From Pseudomonas putida (GTDB taxonomy: Bacteria > Pseudomonadota > Gammaproteobacteria > Pseudomonadales > Pseudomonadaceae), in NCBI RefSeq assembly GCF_002741075.1, contig NZ_CP016634.1, positions 5,384,501-5,448,500 of the forward strand: DNA of 64,000 nt, written 5' to 3'. Under the pieces are notes generated by a model. It saw only the letters and a list, made by a program, of their open reading frames with translations, was not told the origin of the DNA and searched no databases. Position 1 is the stretch's first letter. Each line of letters begins with the position of its first letter. The position numbers and the translations under genes are program-made. Of this stretch, positions 36,875 through 45,380 are shown piece by piece.

Positions 36875-37401
36875 GGCTGTGCGCTCTCCCAGGTCACCGC
36901 CTCCAATGCATTCCAATCGGTCGCGGCCAATGCTTGATCGAGTTGTTGTTTGAGCATGTTGGCGCGCTGCAGGTGCTGCAGTTTAAAGACCGTGAAATCA
37001 TCACCGACCCGGAACAACTGTTCGGCCGAGTGCAGCCTGAACTCCTTGACACCTTGCTCATCGCGACAGGCATAGAGGCTCGGCTGAGCGCGAAGCACAA
37101 CGCCAGTCAGGTTCACCTGATCCTCCAGTTGGCTGCTGTAGAAGTACGCGAGGCCGAGAGCAGCAGACCAGAACCCAGCCGTAATGGCAGCTTCACAGTG
37201 CTGATTGACTTCATTGACTTTGACCGCGTACCTCTCCTCCAGGCTCACGACAGCGAGGCCTACGAAGCTCTGACCATCGTAGGTCCAGCCGGACTGGACC
37301 TCTTCGCCACAGGCGAACCATTGCAGCGAAGGGTGATAACGACCCGCCGGATCAATATCGGTTGTCTCCTGGACTTTTCCGTTTATTACCAATGCCCACA
37401 T
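36871..37401 (-). CDS. DUF4376-type tail fibre-associated protein
   Basis: A 176-residue protein. The segment VNQHCEAAITAGFWSAALGL, YFYSSQLEDQVNLTGVV is the DUF4376 pattern found in fibre-assembly or fibre-tip proteins. It follows the tail fibre gene by 12 bp. It probably assists fibre folding or forms part of it. Confidence 0.72.
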   Translation of the reverse strand: MWALVINGKVQETTDIDPAGRYHPSLQWFACGEEVQSGWTYDGQSFVGLAVVSLEERYAVKVNEVNQHCEAAITAGFWSAALGLAYFYSSQLEDQVNLTGVVLRAQPSLYACRDEQGVKEFRLHSAEQLFRVGDDFTVFKLQHLQRANMLKQQLDQALAATDWNALEAVTWESAQP

Positions 37402-37413
37402 GCGCTCGCCCTC

Positions 37414-39027
37414 TCAGTACTCAATCCGCACCATGCCCGGAGCTCCATTGGCCCCGTTGCCATTTTCGTTACCGCCACCGCCTCCACCGCCGGGAAGCAA
37501 CGCGTTGCTACCTGCGTTGGCTATAACGCCCGAGCCGGAACCGGAGCCGCCGGGGCCTCCACCATGCCCGCCGCCATAGGCGGAACCCGGAGACGTGGCG
37601 TTATCGTGACGCGTGCCGTGCGCACCGGGACCAAGGGACGTGTTGAGATCACCACCAATACCGGTGCCACCTGGGCCGCCCCACCACTTGCTCGCGCCTA
37701 TACCACCAGTCGCTGAGAAGATCGCTCCGAACGAGGTGGTGACACCGTTATTCCCCTCACCAGTTGACCCTGTGCGACCGAGACCGCCGGCGCCGACGGT
37801 AATCGTGACCTCAGATATCCCGGTCAAATCGATGATTTTTTCCGCCACGCCGCCACCGCCGCCGCCACCTCCACACTTTTCGTGCCGCCCACCACCACCG
37901 CCGCCACCGATGATCGTGACCTTCGCGTACTTCACACCCTTTTTCAGGATGTCAGGCACCTGCCAGACAGAAACGCCAGGAGCAGCAAACAGCACTTGAT
38001 GAGACTTCGCTGCCTGGCCGACCGCCTTGGTCGTTGCCAGGATTTCGGAGCTGTAATCAGTAACAGGATCGTCTGACTTCGCGTTAGGTAGGTTGCCCAG
38101 GTCCACGTCATCTTTGGTCGTCGCACGGGCGCGCAAGTCGGGGTAGTCGCCAACACGGGCAGCAAAATGTTGCACCAACGGGCCGCCGATCGACTCGACC
38201 GGGCGGCGATCGACCAACGAGACAGAGCTGACCAGGTCAGCGATCGGCACCAGGTAGTGCCGCACACCGGCGCTGTCAGTGTGGTCGGCCAGGCCGGCGC
38301 CGAATACCACGCTCCAGCTGGCCACCACGTCGCTCAGTTCCCGCTGCAGGGCGACATCGAGCCAGGCGGTAGTCGGCAGTGCCGGCGGCGCGATCGGCAG
38401 CGGCGCATCACGTTGTACGCGGATCCCTTCGACGTAGGCAGTGCCTGGCTTGATCTGGTACTGGCTGCCGACCTTTTCCACCTGCAGCGCGCTGCCGAAG
38501 AAACACGCCCGTCCGTAGACATCGCGGTTGCTCAGGCGCTCGCGCTCGTCAATGCCAGCCAGGCGCACGGTGAAATCGTGCTGCCAGGTGCTGGCGTCGA
38601 TCGTGATGCCGGTGAGCGCCTGGGCGCCGTCGTAGGCCACCAGGAAGTTGCGGGTGATGTTGTTGCCCAGCTGCAGCGGCGGGATGTTGCGGCGCTTTTG
38701 CTGCAGCGGCACATAGGCCACGGCGAACAGCACGCCTTCGGCAGTCTCCAGGCCGATCCAGTTGAAGTCCCAGTCGCCCACATCGGACCCGACCTGCAGG
38801 CTGTACACGACCTGGTTCGGGTTCACAAACCCGGCGTTGCTGTCGGGGATGTCGGCGGTGTAGACGATACGGTCAGGCGCAGGCTTGCCGGCGGCACGGT
38901 CCACCGGCCCGGAAGAATCCAGCCCGGGCACGTTGGCGAAAATGAAGCGCTGGACGTCCAATGCCTCCCGGTTGACTTGCTTTTGTGCGATCAGGCTTTC
39001 GCCTGCAAGGGTAATGGCGGCTCCCAC
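37414..39027 (-). CDS. Tail fibre with polyglycine tip domain
   Basis: A 537-residue fibre. Residues 1-160 are a phage tail-collar/DUF3751-type attachment domain (ITLAGESLIAQKQVNREALD; NPNQVVYSLQVGSDVGDWDF). The last 170 residues are a Gly-rich domain with at least five polyglycine runs (for example VTIIGGGGGGGRHEKCGGGG), like the adhesin tips of T2/S16 gp38. It should carry the receptor-binding function. It lies between gpI and DUF4376 genes. Confidence 0.85.
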   Translation of the reverse strand: MGAAITLAGESLIAQKQVNREALDVQRFIFANVPGLDSSGPVDRAAGKPAPDRIVYTADIPDSNAGFVNPNQVVYSLQVGSDVGDWDFNWIGLETAEGVLFAVAYVPLQQKRRNIPPLQLGNNITRNFLVAYDGAQALTGITIDASTWQHDFTVRLAGIDERERLSNRDVYGRACFFGSALQVEKVGSQYQIKPGTAYVEGIRVQRDAPLPIAPPALPTTAWLDVALQRELSDVVASWSVVFGAGLADHTDSAGVRHYLVPIADLVSSVSLVDRRPVESIGGPLVQHFAARVGDYPDLRARATTKDDVDLGNLPNAKSDDPVTDYSSEILATTKAVGQAAKSHQVLFAAPGVSVWQVPDILKKGVKYAKVTIIGGGGGGGRHEKCGGGGGGGGVAEKIIDLTGISEVTITVGAGGLGRTGSTGEGNNGVTTSFGAIFSATGGIGASKWWGGPGGTGIGGDLNTSLGPGAHGTRHDNATSPGSAYGGGHGGGPGGSGSGSGVIANAGSNALLPGGGGGGGNENGNGANGAPGMVRIEY

Positions 39028-39035
39028 GGGAACTC

Positions 39036-39560
39036 CTACAGGCTGGCGACCAGCGTCTGCTGGTCGTCGTTGAAATCGACCAGGGCAACGCCCAGGTCCA
39101 CGGGGGTGAGGGTCACGAAGTCATAGCGGCGGCAGGTGCGTCCGTACTGCTGGATCAGCACACGCAGCAACTCGGGATTCTTGGCCAGTTGGGTGTTGCT
39201 GAGCTGCAGCAGCACCACGTCCCAGTCACGGTCGGGGTGGCGCTCCTCGATCTCGACGTAACCCACGCCCAGCCGCACCAGGATCCGCTTCATACCGGCA
39301 GTGCTGCCGGCGTCCTTGGCGTTGATGAATGCGTACTTCACGCGCAGTCGATACAGATCCTCGGGCTCGCCCTTGAAACGGGTGATGTCCCGCTGCCAGG
39401 CAAGCAGATCCAGGATCGTCAGGTGGCACGTCTCGGCGTCCAGCTGCAGCAAGGGCCAGCGCAGCCAGCCCTCCACCTTCTCCCACCACGCCTGGGCGGC
39501 CTCTTTGAGCTTGGTCAGCTCGGTACCGGCCAACCAGAACTTGAGGTCGAGCTTAATCAT
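39036..39560 (-). CDS. Tail protein I (baseplate wedge, gpI family)
   Basis: A 174-residue protein with LDLLAWQRDITRFKGEPEDL and RLRVKYAFINAKDAGSTAGM, the phage tail protein I pattern. It overlaps the J gene by 8 bp, the usual J-I order. It forms part of the baseplate to which the fibre attaches. Confidence 0.85.
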   Translation of the reverse strand: MIKLDLKFWLAGTELTKLKEAAQAWWEKVEGWLRWPLLQLDAETCHLTILDLLAWQRDITRFKGEPEDLYRLRVKYAFINAKDAGSTAGMKRILVRLGVGYVEIEERHPDRDWDVVLLQLSNTQLAKNPELLRVLIQQYGRTCRRYDFVTLTPVDLGVALVDFNDDQQTLVASL

Positions 39561-40722
39561 GCGGCACCACCTGCAGGCTCTGGATCCGGGGGATGCTCAG
39601 CTCCGACACGATGTCGGCGTTCTCGAAGTGCAGCGACTCGATGCCGGGGAACTGCTGGTGCAGCTCCTCACCCAGGCGGCTGAACGAGAACCGGGACTGG
39701 GGATAGGTCAGCGTGGCGGTGTAGTCGCTGTTCTCGCGGAACGCGGCACGGATGAACTGATCCATGTCCGCCTCGAGCTTCTGGCGCTGCTCGGCGGTGA
39801 GCGTCGATCGGGGCCACAGTTGCACAACCAGGTCGTGGAAGGTTTCAGGCATGACCATGACCAGGAGGTCGTCACCATGACCGTGGTTGCCCTGGTCACG
39901 AATGTAGGCGTTGATCTCTTCCAGGAAGGCCTCGGCCGGCACTCCGATGTCGAACAACACGAAGGCATTCGCGCTGCCTGGGCCACGCGGGGCGCCGTGT
40001 TCAAAGTAAATACCGTCCGGGCGCACACCCGGGAAGGCCGCGATCATGGCGCGGTACACCGCGTCGGTGTGGTACTGGTTCACGGCGCTGAACTGGTTGC
40101 GGGTGCGCAGGCGCAGCTCGTCGTCTGGCTCGGGATCCGCGCCCGGGGTGGACAACCAGTTTTCGGCGTTGACCACCTGGGCAATACCCGGGACAGGCAC
40201 CGGCAGGATCGCGTAATAGCCCGGCGCCAAGTTGAACCCGGCACCTGCCTCGACGGCCTCCACTGGGATATCCAACTGCATCAGACCGTCGCTGAACTGG
40301 CCTTCCGCCCTGGTCACCAGTTGGTAGACGCGGCCATTGATCGCCGGCGACTGGACTACCGTGCCCGCCGGTACCACCAGCGCGCCGCCCGGGGCGGTGC
40401 GGGTGAACTGGATGACGCCGATCGCCTTGGTGGAGCCCTTACGGGTCACGTCCACGGCCCAGGCCAGCATGTCCAGCCAGCTGTCGGTCGCCGTCTTGAC
40501 GAAGAAATTCGGCAGCACGGTGGTGACCAGGAACTGCAGGATCCACAGCACGGGCTTGGTCACCAGGGCGGTGACGACCCGCCAGAACGGCGAGTAGGCG
40601 CTGGTGTTGCTCAGTTTGCTGCCCTGGGCGGCCACCTCGACCTCCCAAGCCTGGCGCAGGCCCGCCTCGGTGGTCGGGATGCCGGCGTCGGCCAACGCCT
40701 GCTGGAAATCGACGTCGCTCAT
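39553..40722 (-). CDS. Baseplate J-like protein
   Basis: A 389-residue gpJ-family wedge protein. FVKTATDSWLDMLAWAVDVT, VIQFTRTAPGGALVVPAGTV and RTRNQFSAVNQYHTDAVYRA are family motifs. It is coupled to DUF2590 upstream (ATGA) and to gpI downstream. Confidence 0.93.
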   Translation of the reverse strand: MSDVDFQQALADAGIPTTEAGLRQAWEVEVAAQGSKLSNTSAYSPFWRVVTALVTKPVLWILQFLVTTVLPNFFVKTATDSWLDMLAWAVDVTRKGSTKAIGVIQFTRTAPGGALVVPAGTVVQSPAINGRVYQLVTRAEGQFSDGLMQLDIPVEAVEAGAGFNLAPGYYAILPVPVPGIAQVVNAENWLSTPGADPEPDDELRLRTRNQFSAVNQYHTDAVYRAMIAAFPGVRPDGIYFEHGAPRGPGSANAFVLFDIGVPAEAFLEEINAYIRDQGNHGHGDDLLVMVMPETFHDLVVQLWPRSTLTAEQRQKLEADMDQFIRAAFRENSDYTATLTYPQSRFSFSRLGEELHQQFPGIESLHFENADIVSELSIPRIQSLQVVPHD

Positions 40723-41048
40723 GCCGTCACCCCGCTGACTTCAATTTGGCCGAACGCCAGGGTGGTCGCCGTGACCAGGTACACGCCGGGCTTCTGCTCG
40801 ATGATCTGCGCAGTGCCCGGTACCAGGCGCTCGTCGTCTTCAACCAGGAGCTCCAGCTGCTGGATGCAGTCGCGCTGCTTGAGGCGGTCACGCTCGGCGA
40901 CCAGGGTCACCAGTAGGCCGCTGTCGCGGATCATGTGGGCGATGTCCTGGGCGATGCTGGCCCGGTCCTGGATTGGCAACGGCTGGCGGGAAAGGTCCAG
41001 CACCAGGTCGTTGTCCTGGATCAGCAGGTCGATGTACTGGCCGTCCAT
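40719..41048 (-). CDS. DUF2590 family tail protein
   Basis: A 109-residue protein. YIDLLIQDNDLVLDLSRQPL and RASIAQDIAHMIRDSGLLVT are DUF2590 motifs, the position equivalent of gpW/gp25 in the baseplate. It overlaps the tape measure stop (TGATG) and gpJ (ATGA). Confidence 0.82.
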   Translation of the reverse strand: MDGQYIDLLIQDNDLVLDLSRQPLPIQDRASIAQDIAHMIRDSGLLVTLVAERDRLKQRDCIQQLELLVEDDERLVPGTAQIIEQKPGVYLVTATTLAFGQIEVSGVTA

Positions 41049-43033
41049 CAGCCCACCGCCATATCGAGCATGCCTTCCAGCTCCGTAGAGGTCATAGGCT
41101 TGCTGTTGTAGATGTTCACGTTCTCGACCCTTTTGGTTGAGGTGGACTGGTTACTGGTGTTCTGGATGCTGCTCAGCAACCCGCCCTTGGGCACGGCATC
41201 AGGGCGCGACGGCGCCAGGCTTGGCACCGATGGGCGGGCGGCCTGCTGAGCGTCTGGCAAGGCACTGGCGGCATCGGCCACCGCCACGGCCTGCTGGGCG
41301 CCGGGGATGTTCGGCATGTCGCCCAGGGTCGTCTCGATGTTCACGCCGGGGATCTTGTTGACCATCTCGATCAGGCTGCTGATCGCGCCCTGGAACACGG
41401 CGACAATGCCGTCCCAGGCTGCTTTGGCCATCCCCGACCAGCCGCCCATGGTGTTGAACCACTCGGACAGGGCCTGCAGCTGCTCGCTGACCCACTGGAA
41501 CGCGGCGGTGTCCATCAGGGCGGCTTTCAGGTCGTCCCAGTACACGATCACCACCGCCACGATGGCGATAAAGGCGACGATGCCGGCGATCACGGCGCCG
41601 ATCGGGTTGGCGTACATGGCCGCGTTGACAAGCCAGATCGCGCCTTGCCAGAGCAGCATGGCGCCCTTGGCCAGGGCCAGCACGGCGATCATTCCCAGGA
41701 TGCGCGCGACCAGGAGCACGCACTGGATAGAGTGGGCGACGAACATGGCGATGCTGCGCCACCCGGTCCAGGTGAGGACGTTCCAGATCGTGACCAGGGA
41801 CAACCAGGTCGAACGGGCCAGGCCTACCGAGAAGGTGAGCAGCCCCATGGCGGCGCCCATCCCGAGGATGGCCAGCACCGCGAAACCAATCACCCGGGTG
41901 ATGTTCGGGAACAGCTGGGTCCAGCGGGTCAGCGTGCGGGCGATGCCCACCAGGCGCTCCATCAGCGGGGTGAGGGTCGGAATCAGCGCCTGGCCGAAGG
42001 CCACACGCAGCGCCTGGACGGCGGCGCCGAACTGTTGCCACGGATCGACCATGGCCTGGGCCATCTGCTCGGCCTGCTCGAGGCCATGGACTTTGCCCAG
42101 CTGCTCGATGCCGTTGCGCAGGCGTCCCGTGTCCTGGGCCAGGGCGCCAATCACCTGCGCGCCCTCGCCGCCGAAGGCCTCCACCAGCTTGCCGTTCGCC
42201 GCGGCGTTACGCAGATCGCCATACTTGCCCTCGAGCTTGCCCAGGATGTCGAGCATCGGCAGAGCCTTGCCGCTGGCGTCTGTGAAGTTGATCCCGAGTT
42301 TTTCCGAGGCGTTGCCCAGGTTCTCGAAGAACGCCTTGTAGCGCCCGCCGGCGTCGCCGCCTTCCATGGTCGACGACAGGGTGCCGATCACCGCCATCTG
42401 CTCGGCCAGGTCCACACCGGATGCCGTGGCGATCGCCCCGGCCTCCTTGAAGGCATCCTTCATTGCCGCGCCATTGGTGCGGAACAGCTGCACCGCCAAC
42501 GCGGTCTGGCCGCCCAGCTTCTCGACCCACTCGCTCTTGCCCATGGCGTCGGCCTGCTGTTTCTGCAGGTTGTAGAGCGTGCCGACGTACTCGCTCATGA
42601 CGTCCTTGTCGGACTTGGTGGCCTTGGCCAGCACGGCGCTGGTGTTGGTAAAGGTGGCCAGCTGCTCGCCGGCCAGCCCCTTGATGGCGCCCTCGATCTG
42701 GTACGCCGACGCGACGAACTCCTGGGCGTTCTCCCCATAGGCAACGGAAAAGTCCAGAGCCTTGGCATTCAGGGCGTCCAGGGCATCCTCGGCCACCCCC
42801 AGCGATCGAACGTCGCCCAGGGAGCGGTTCATCTCCAGCGCGGGCTCGAGCGAGGCGTTGATCGCCATGAAGCCACCCGTGACCCCGGCCAGGCCCAGGC
42901 CCATCGTCTTGATGTTCTCCTGGCTCTTTTCCGCCAGTTCGGCAAAGCCCATCTTCACCTTGCCCAGGGGCGCGGTGACTTTGTCGGTCAGGGCCAGGAT
43001 GAAATCCAGGCGAGAGGCGCGGTCGGCAGCCAT
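41048..43033 (-). CDS. Tail tape measure protein
   Basis: A 661-residue TP901-type tape measure. LDFILALTDKVTAPLGKVKM opens the protein, and residues 30-330 carry the conserved domain (GDVRSLGVAEDALDALNAKA; GVDLAEQMAVIGTLSSTMEG). Hydrophobic helices occur at about 375-490. The usual rule of about 1.5 angstrom per residue would give a tail near 100 nm, an inference. It follows the frameshifted chaperone. Confidence 0.92.
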   Translation of the reverse strand: MAADRASRLDFILALTDKVTAPLGKVKMGFAELAEKSQENIKTMGLGLAGVTGGFMAINASLEPALEMNRSLGDVRSLGVAEDALDALNAKALDFSVAYGENAQEFVASAYQIEGAIKGLAGEQLATFTNTSAVLAKATKSDKDVMSEYVGTLYNLQKQQADAMGKSEWVEKLGGQTALAVQLFRTNGAAMKDAFKEAGAIATASGVDLAEQMAVIGTLSSTMEGGDAGGRYKAFFENLGNASEKLGINFTDASGKALPMLDILGKLEGKYGDLRNAAANGKLVEAFGGEGAQVIGALAQDTGRLRNGIEQLGKVHGLEQAEQMAQAMVDPWQQFGAAVQALRVAFGQALIPTLTPLMERLVGIARTLTRWTQLFPNITRVIGFAVLAILGMGAAMGLLTFSVGLARSTWLSLVTIWNVLTWTGWRSIAMFVAHSIQCVLLVARILGMIAVLALAKGAMLLWQGAIWLVNAAMYANPIGAVIAGIVAFIAIVAVVIVYWDDLKAALMDTAAFQWVSEQLQALSEWFNTMGGWSGMAKAAWDGIVAVFQGAISSLIEMVNKIPGVNIETTLGDMPNIPGAQQAVAVADAASALPDAQQAARPSVPSLAPSRPDAVPKGGLLSSIQNTSNQSTSTKRVENVNIYNSKPMTSTELEGMLDMAVG

Positions 43034-43037
43034 CGGA

Positions 43038-43226
43038 TTACCCTTTCAGCGCATAGGCGATGCCGTTGGCCACGGCGATCTCCATGCGTCTCCAGTGTTC
43101 GTCATCCAGCCACTTGGCCAGGCCCATGTTCTCGATCGAGGGCTCTGCACCAGGTAGCCAGCGTTGCGTCATGGCCAGCAGCTGGCCAAGCCCGTCTTCC
43201 TTCAGGCGGTCAGCGTGCTCGAGGAC
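43038..43226 (-). CDS. -1 frameshift extension of the tail assembly chaperone
   Basis: The frame is open from the slip site at 43226-43232 to TAA at 43038-43040 and codes 62 residues (VLEHADRLKEDGLGQLLAMT, then GLAKWLDDEHWRRMEIAV). It has no good start of its own. Joined to the first 89 residues of the chaperone it gives a 151-residue fusion, the gpE+E'/gpGT-type product needed for tail assembly. Confidence 0.85.
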   Translation of the reverse strand, partial: VLEHADRLKEDGLGQLLAMTQRWLPGAEPSIENMGLAKWLDDEHWRRMEIAVANGIAYALKG

Positions 43227-43492
43227 TTTTTTACGATCACGTCAACGTCCGGGCCGTACTCCTCGAGGAGGGCACCGCACAGCTGCATGGTCATGATCGG
43301 GTTGGCCAGGCGCTCCTTAAGGGCAGCGCGCTGCTCCTGGTTCACGGTGTTGACCAACAGGTTGTGCGACGGGGCGACCTTGTTGTTCTGGGTCATACCG
43401 TTGAAGTACTTGGTCACGTCGGCAGGGGTCAGGGTGAAGGTGAATTCCTGTTGACCCAGCTCCAGGGTGATTTCGCGGCGTTCGGTGGTCAT
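43202..43492 (-). CDS. Tail assembly chaperone, zero-frame form
   Basis: A 96-residue protein (MTTERREITLELGQQEFTFT) with the putative phage tail assembly chaperone pattern. It starts at 43492, overlapping the Rz stop by ATGA. A few ribosomes are expected to shift at A AAA AAG near the end (codons 88-89) and make the 151-residue extended form. It lies directly before the tape measure gene. Confidence 0.87.
   Translation of the reverse strand: MTTERREITLELGQQEFTFTLTPADVTKYFNGMTQNNKVAPSHNLLVNTVNQEQRAALKERLANPIMTMQLCGALLEEYGPDVDVIVKKSSSTLTA
43226..43232 (-). promoter_or_regulatory. Programmed -1 frameshift site A AAA AAG
   Basis: On the minus strand the zero frame reads GTA AAA AAG TCC, so the heptamer A_AAA_AAG is in the canonical X_XXY_YYZ register. 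Slipping one base back opens the 62-codon frame that ends just before the tape measure gene. A GGCCAG...CTGGCC hairpin lies about 35 bases downstream. Confidence 0.88.
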
Positions 43493-43980
43493 GGTCTTGC
43501 TCCAGTGGTAGTGGGTTGGGTGGTGCAAAAGCTGCGGACGTGGTCCTGCAGCCCGAGGATCATTTGCTTGCTGAGGGCGAGCTGGTCACGGAGGGTGAAA
43601 TAATCCGGTCGAGCGTCTGCTGCGAGTTCGGCGGTGCCTGCATCAGCCAGGCCGGCGCCGGCGGAATCGGTGCGCACTGCGGGGCAATTGGCCCGGATGA
43701 GCAGCCGCTTATCGCGATCGGCAACAGCGCGGCGCAGATCCTGGTTGTCATTGAGGGCATGGCTCAGCTCCTGGGTGTGTTTCATGTCATTGCCCGCTGC
43801 CGTAGCCAGGTTCCTAGCGGTGGTGTTCGCAATCTGGATGACCGCGTCACGATCTTTCAGCGCCTGGTCGCGCTCTTCCTGAACGGTGTCCAGCCGCTGC
43901 AGCAGCAGATTGATGACCAGCGCCATCACGACGATCGGCAAAACGCTCAGCAGGAGAATGCGAAGTGGTGACGGGGTCAT
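43489..43980 (-). CDS. Rz-like inner spanin
   Basis: A 163-residue type II membrane protein. One N-terminal helix (ILLLSVLPIVVMALVINLLL) is followed by a charged coiled coil (RLDTVQEERDQALKDRDAVI). This is the layout of i-spanins, which fuse inner and outer membranes during lysis. The start at 43980 overlaps the endolysin stop (ATGA), and Rz1 is nested inside. Confidence 0.85.
   Translation of the reverse strand: MTPSPLRILLLSVLPIVVMALVINLLLQRLDTVQEERDQALKDRDAVIQIANTTARNLATAAGNDMKHTQELSHALNDNQDLRRAVADRDKRLLIRANCPAVRTDSAGAGLADAGTAELAADARPDYFTLRDQLALSKQMILGLQDHVRSFCTTQPTTTGARP
43560..43760 (-). CDS. Rz1-like outer spanin lipoprotein nested in Rz
   Basis: A 66-residue protein in another frame inside Rz. 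MPSMTTRICAALLPIAISGC gives a lipoprotein signal with lipobox AISGC, followed by a Pro-rich segment (IAPQCAPIPPAPAWLMQAPP), the hallmark of Rz1. The nesting is the classical lambda-like architecture. Confidence 0.78.
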   Translation of the reverse strand: MPSMTTRICAALLPIAISGCSSGPIAPQCAPIPPAPAWLMQAPPNSQQTLDRIISPSVTSSPSASK

Positions 43981-44501
43981 GAGGCGCACAACCTCGCTTC
44001 AGCCAGCCGGCGGCGGTGCAGCCCGGGCACGAACACCTTGTTGCCCTTGGCGTCGGTGGTGTATGCCCAGACCGGGCGGCCATCGCTGCCCCAGGCGAGC
44101 GCCTTGCAGCCTTCCGCGATCTTGCCGGCGTTGATGAGGGCCACCGCGCGGCTCGCGCAGGTGGACGGCACACCGACGTTGTGGCCGTGGCTGTACAACG
44201 CATCGAACGTGTTCTGGCGAATGTTCGGGTTGGTCAGGCAGTCGGCCAGGGCCAGCTGGCCTTTCTCCACCACCAGCTGTTCCACTTCGGCGCAGCGAGC
44301 CGGCGACCAGTAGTCACCGACAATCACGGGGTACGGGCTGGTGTGGCGAGTGATGCCGGCGCAGACGGTGGGCAGGCCCCGGGCCAGCTTGTCGGCATAG
44401 ACCACGTTCTGGCCCTTGCCTTCCCAGTCGCCCAGGAACGCCATCAACGTGCCGCTGCCCAGCACCAGGACACCGGCGATAATCTTCGGGCGCAGGCTCA
44501 T
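43977..44501 (-). CDS. Endolysin, lysozyme type with SAR-like N-terminus
   Basis: A 174-residue GH24-like lysozyme. The Gly/Ala-rich hydrophobic N-terminus (IIAGVLVLGSGTLMAFLGDW) looks like a signal-arrest-release segment. The catalytic Glu is likely in DWEGKGQN and the Thr in GLPTVCAGIT, with spacing slightly longer than in T4 lysozyme. NIRQNTFDALYSHGHNVG is the second-lobe motif. It is coupled to holin and Rz genes. Confidence 0.85.
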   Translation of the reverse strand: MSLRPKIIAGVLVLGSGTLMAFLGDWEGKGQNVVYADKLARGLPTVCAGITRHTSPYPVIVGDYWSPARCAEVEQLVVEKGQLALADCLTNPNIRQNTFDALYSHGHNVGVPSTCASRAVALINAGKIAEGCKALAWGSDGRPVWAYTTDAKGNKVFVPGLHRRRLAEARLCAS

Positions 44502-44704
44502 CCCTTGACCCTCCAGTCGCGCAGCATCTGACGGTACTTGGGGACCAGCAGCAGGATCTGCAGCACCATGTAGAGCGCGGTCAGCATGTAGGCGACCGCC
44601 GACCAATCGACGGTACCCGTCACACCCGTCGCCGCCACGCCGATCGCGGGCGCCGCCTTGGCCACAGCAATCGCGGTGTCCTGGGCGGCCTGATTCGCGC
44701 TCAT
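44498..44704 (-). CDS. Holin
   Basis: A 68-residue protein (MSANQAAQDTAIAVAKAAPA) with two hydrophobic segments, GVAATGVTGTV and YMLTALYMVLQILLLVPKYR, ending with a basic tail. This is the P2-type class II-like holin layout. Starts and stops overlap by ATGA with TraR and endolysin genes. Confidence 0.8.
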   Translation of the reverse strand: MSANQAAQDTAIAVAKAAPAIGVAATGVTGTVDWSAVAYMLTALYMVLQILLLVPKYRQMLRDWRVKG

Positions 44705-44919
44705 CGCTGAACCCCTTTCTCGACAATGGACTGGCACGGGACGCAACGGGTGATGCCGCCAAAGGCGCGGCGCGCCTCGGGGATCTCGTCGTCGCAGTCT
44801 TCGCAGTGGGTCAGGCTTGGCGCGTTCGAGCGTGCCCGGGCACGGGCAAGCGCAGCGGTCAGGGCCTGGTCACGCTGGCGTTGCTCCAGGGCTTGGGCAC
44901 GATCGAACGGGCAAACCAT
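44701..44919 (-). CDS. TraR/DksA C4 zinc-finger protein
   Basis: A 72-residue protein with the C4 finger CEDCDDEIPEARRAFGG and TRCVPCQ near the C-terminus. TraR-like proteins bind the RNA polymerase secondary channel. Its place in the late operon between tube and holin genes is typical of P2-group phages. Confidence 0.88.
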   Translation of the reverse strand: MVCPFDRAQALEQRQRDQALTAALARARARSNAPSLTHCEDCDDEIPEARRAFGGITRCVPCQSIVEKGVQR

Positions 44920-45368
44920 CAGCTCAGGCCCTCGATCTCGGCGTCCGCCAGGTACGGCACGCCGTTGATGCGGATGAAGTCCGGGCTGGTGACGTCGAAC
45001 GGCACCTTGTGCTTGGTCTTCTCGCCGCCCTTGGGGTCGATGCTCAGCAGGCTGGATACCTTGAGCTTGCAGCCGAAGGCCTCCACCTTCAGCTCTTCGT
45101 CGCCGGCCTGGGCAAAGAACAAGGCGTCGAAAGGGGCCAACTGGCGGAAGCTGCCAGCACTGCGGGCAGCCTCGATCATCAGGTTGAAGTTGTTGGTATC
45201 GAACTCGAATTCGCCACTGGCCGCCACGTCGCCATCGACGTGGCCATCAGGTACACCCCGGGTTTGCGCCACCGCGCTGTTGTCGGTGATGTCCAAGGTG
45301 CAGGACTCCACATGTACCTGCAGGTCGCCCAGACTGATATCGAAGTTTTTGCCGCCAATGCGGGACAT
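44919..45368 (-). CDS. Tail tube protein (DUF2597)
   Basis: A 149-residue protein (MSRIGGKNFDISLGDLQVHV) of the DUF2597 family, the HP1/K139-type tube equivalent of P2 gpFII. It follows the sheath gene by 12 bp and overlaps TraR (TGATG). It polymerises into the inner tail tube. Confidence 0.83.
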   Translation of the reverse strand: MSRIGGKNFDISLGDLQVHVESCTLDITDNSAVAQTRGVPDGHVDGDVAASGEFEFDTNNFNLMIEAARSAGSFRQLAPFDALFFAQAGDEELKVEAFGCKLKVSSLLSIDPKGGEKTKHKVPFDVTSPDFIRINGVPYLADAEIEGLS

Positions 45369-45380
45369 AGGGCCTCCTGA

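Noticed and set aside
41645..43603. 652-aa plus-strand frame over the tape measure region
   Set aside because: Crosses several minus-strand late genes and has no domain or ribosome site.
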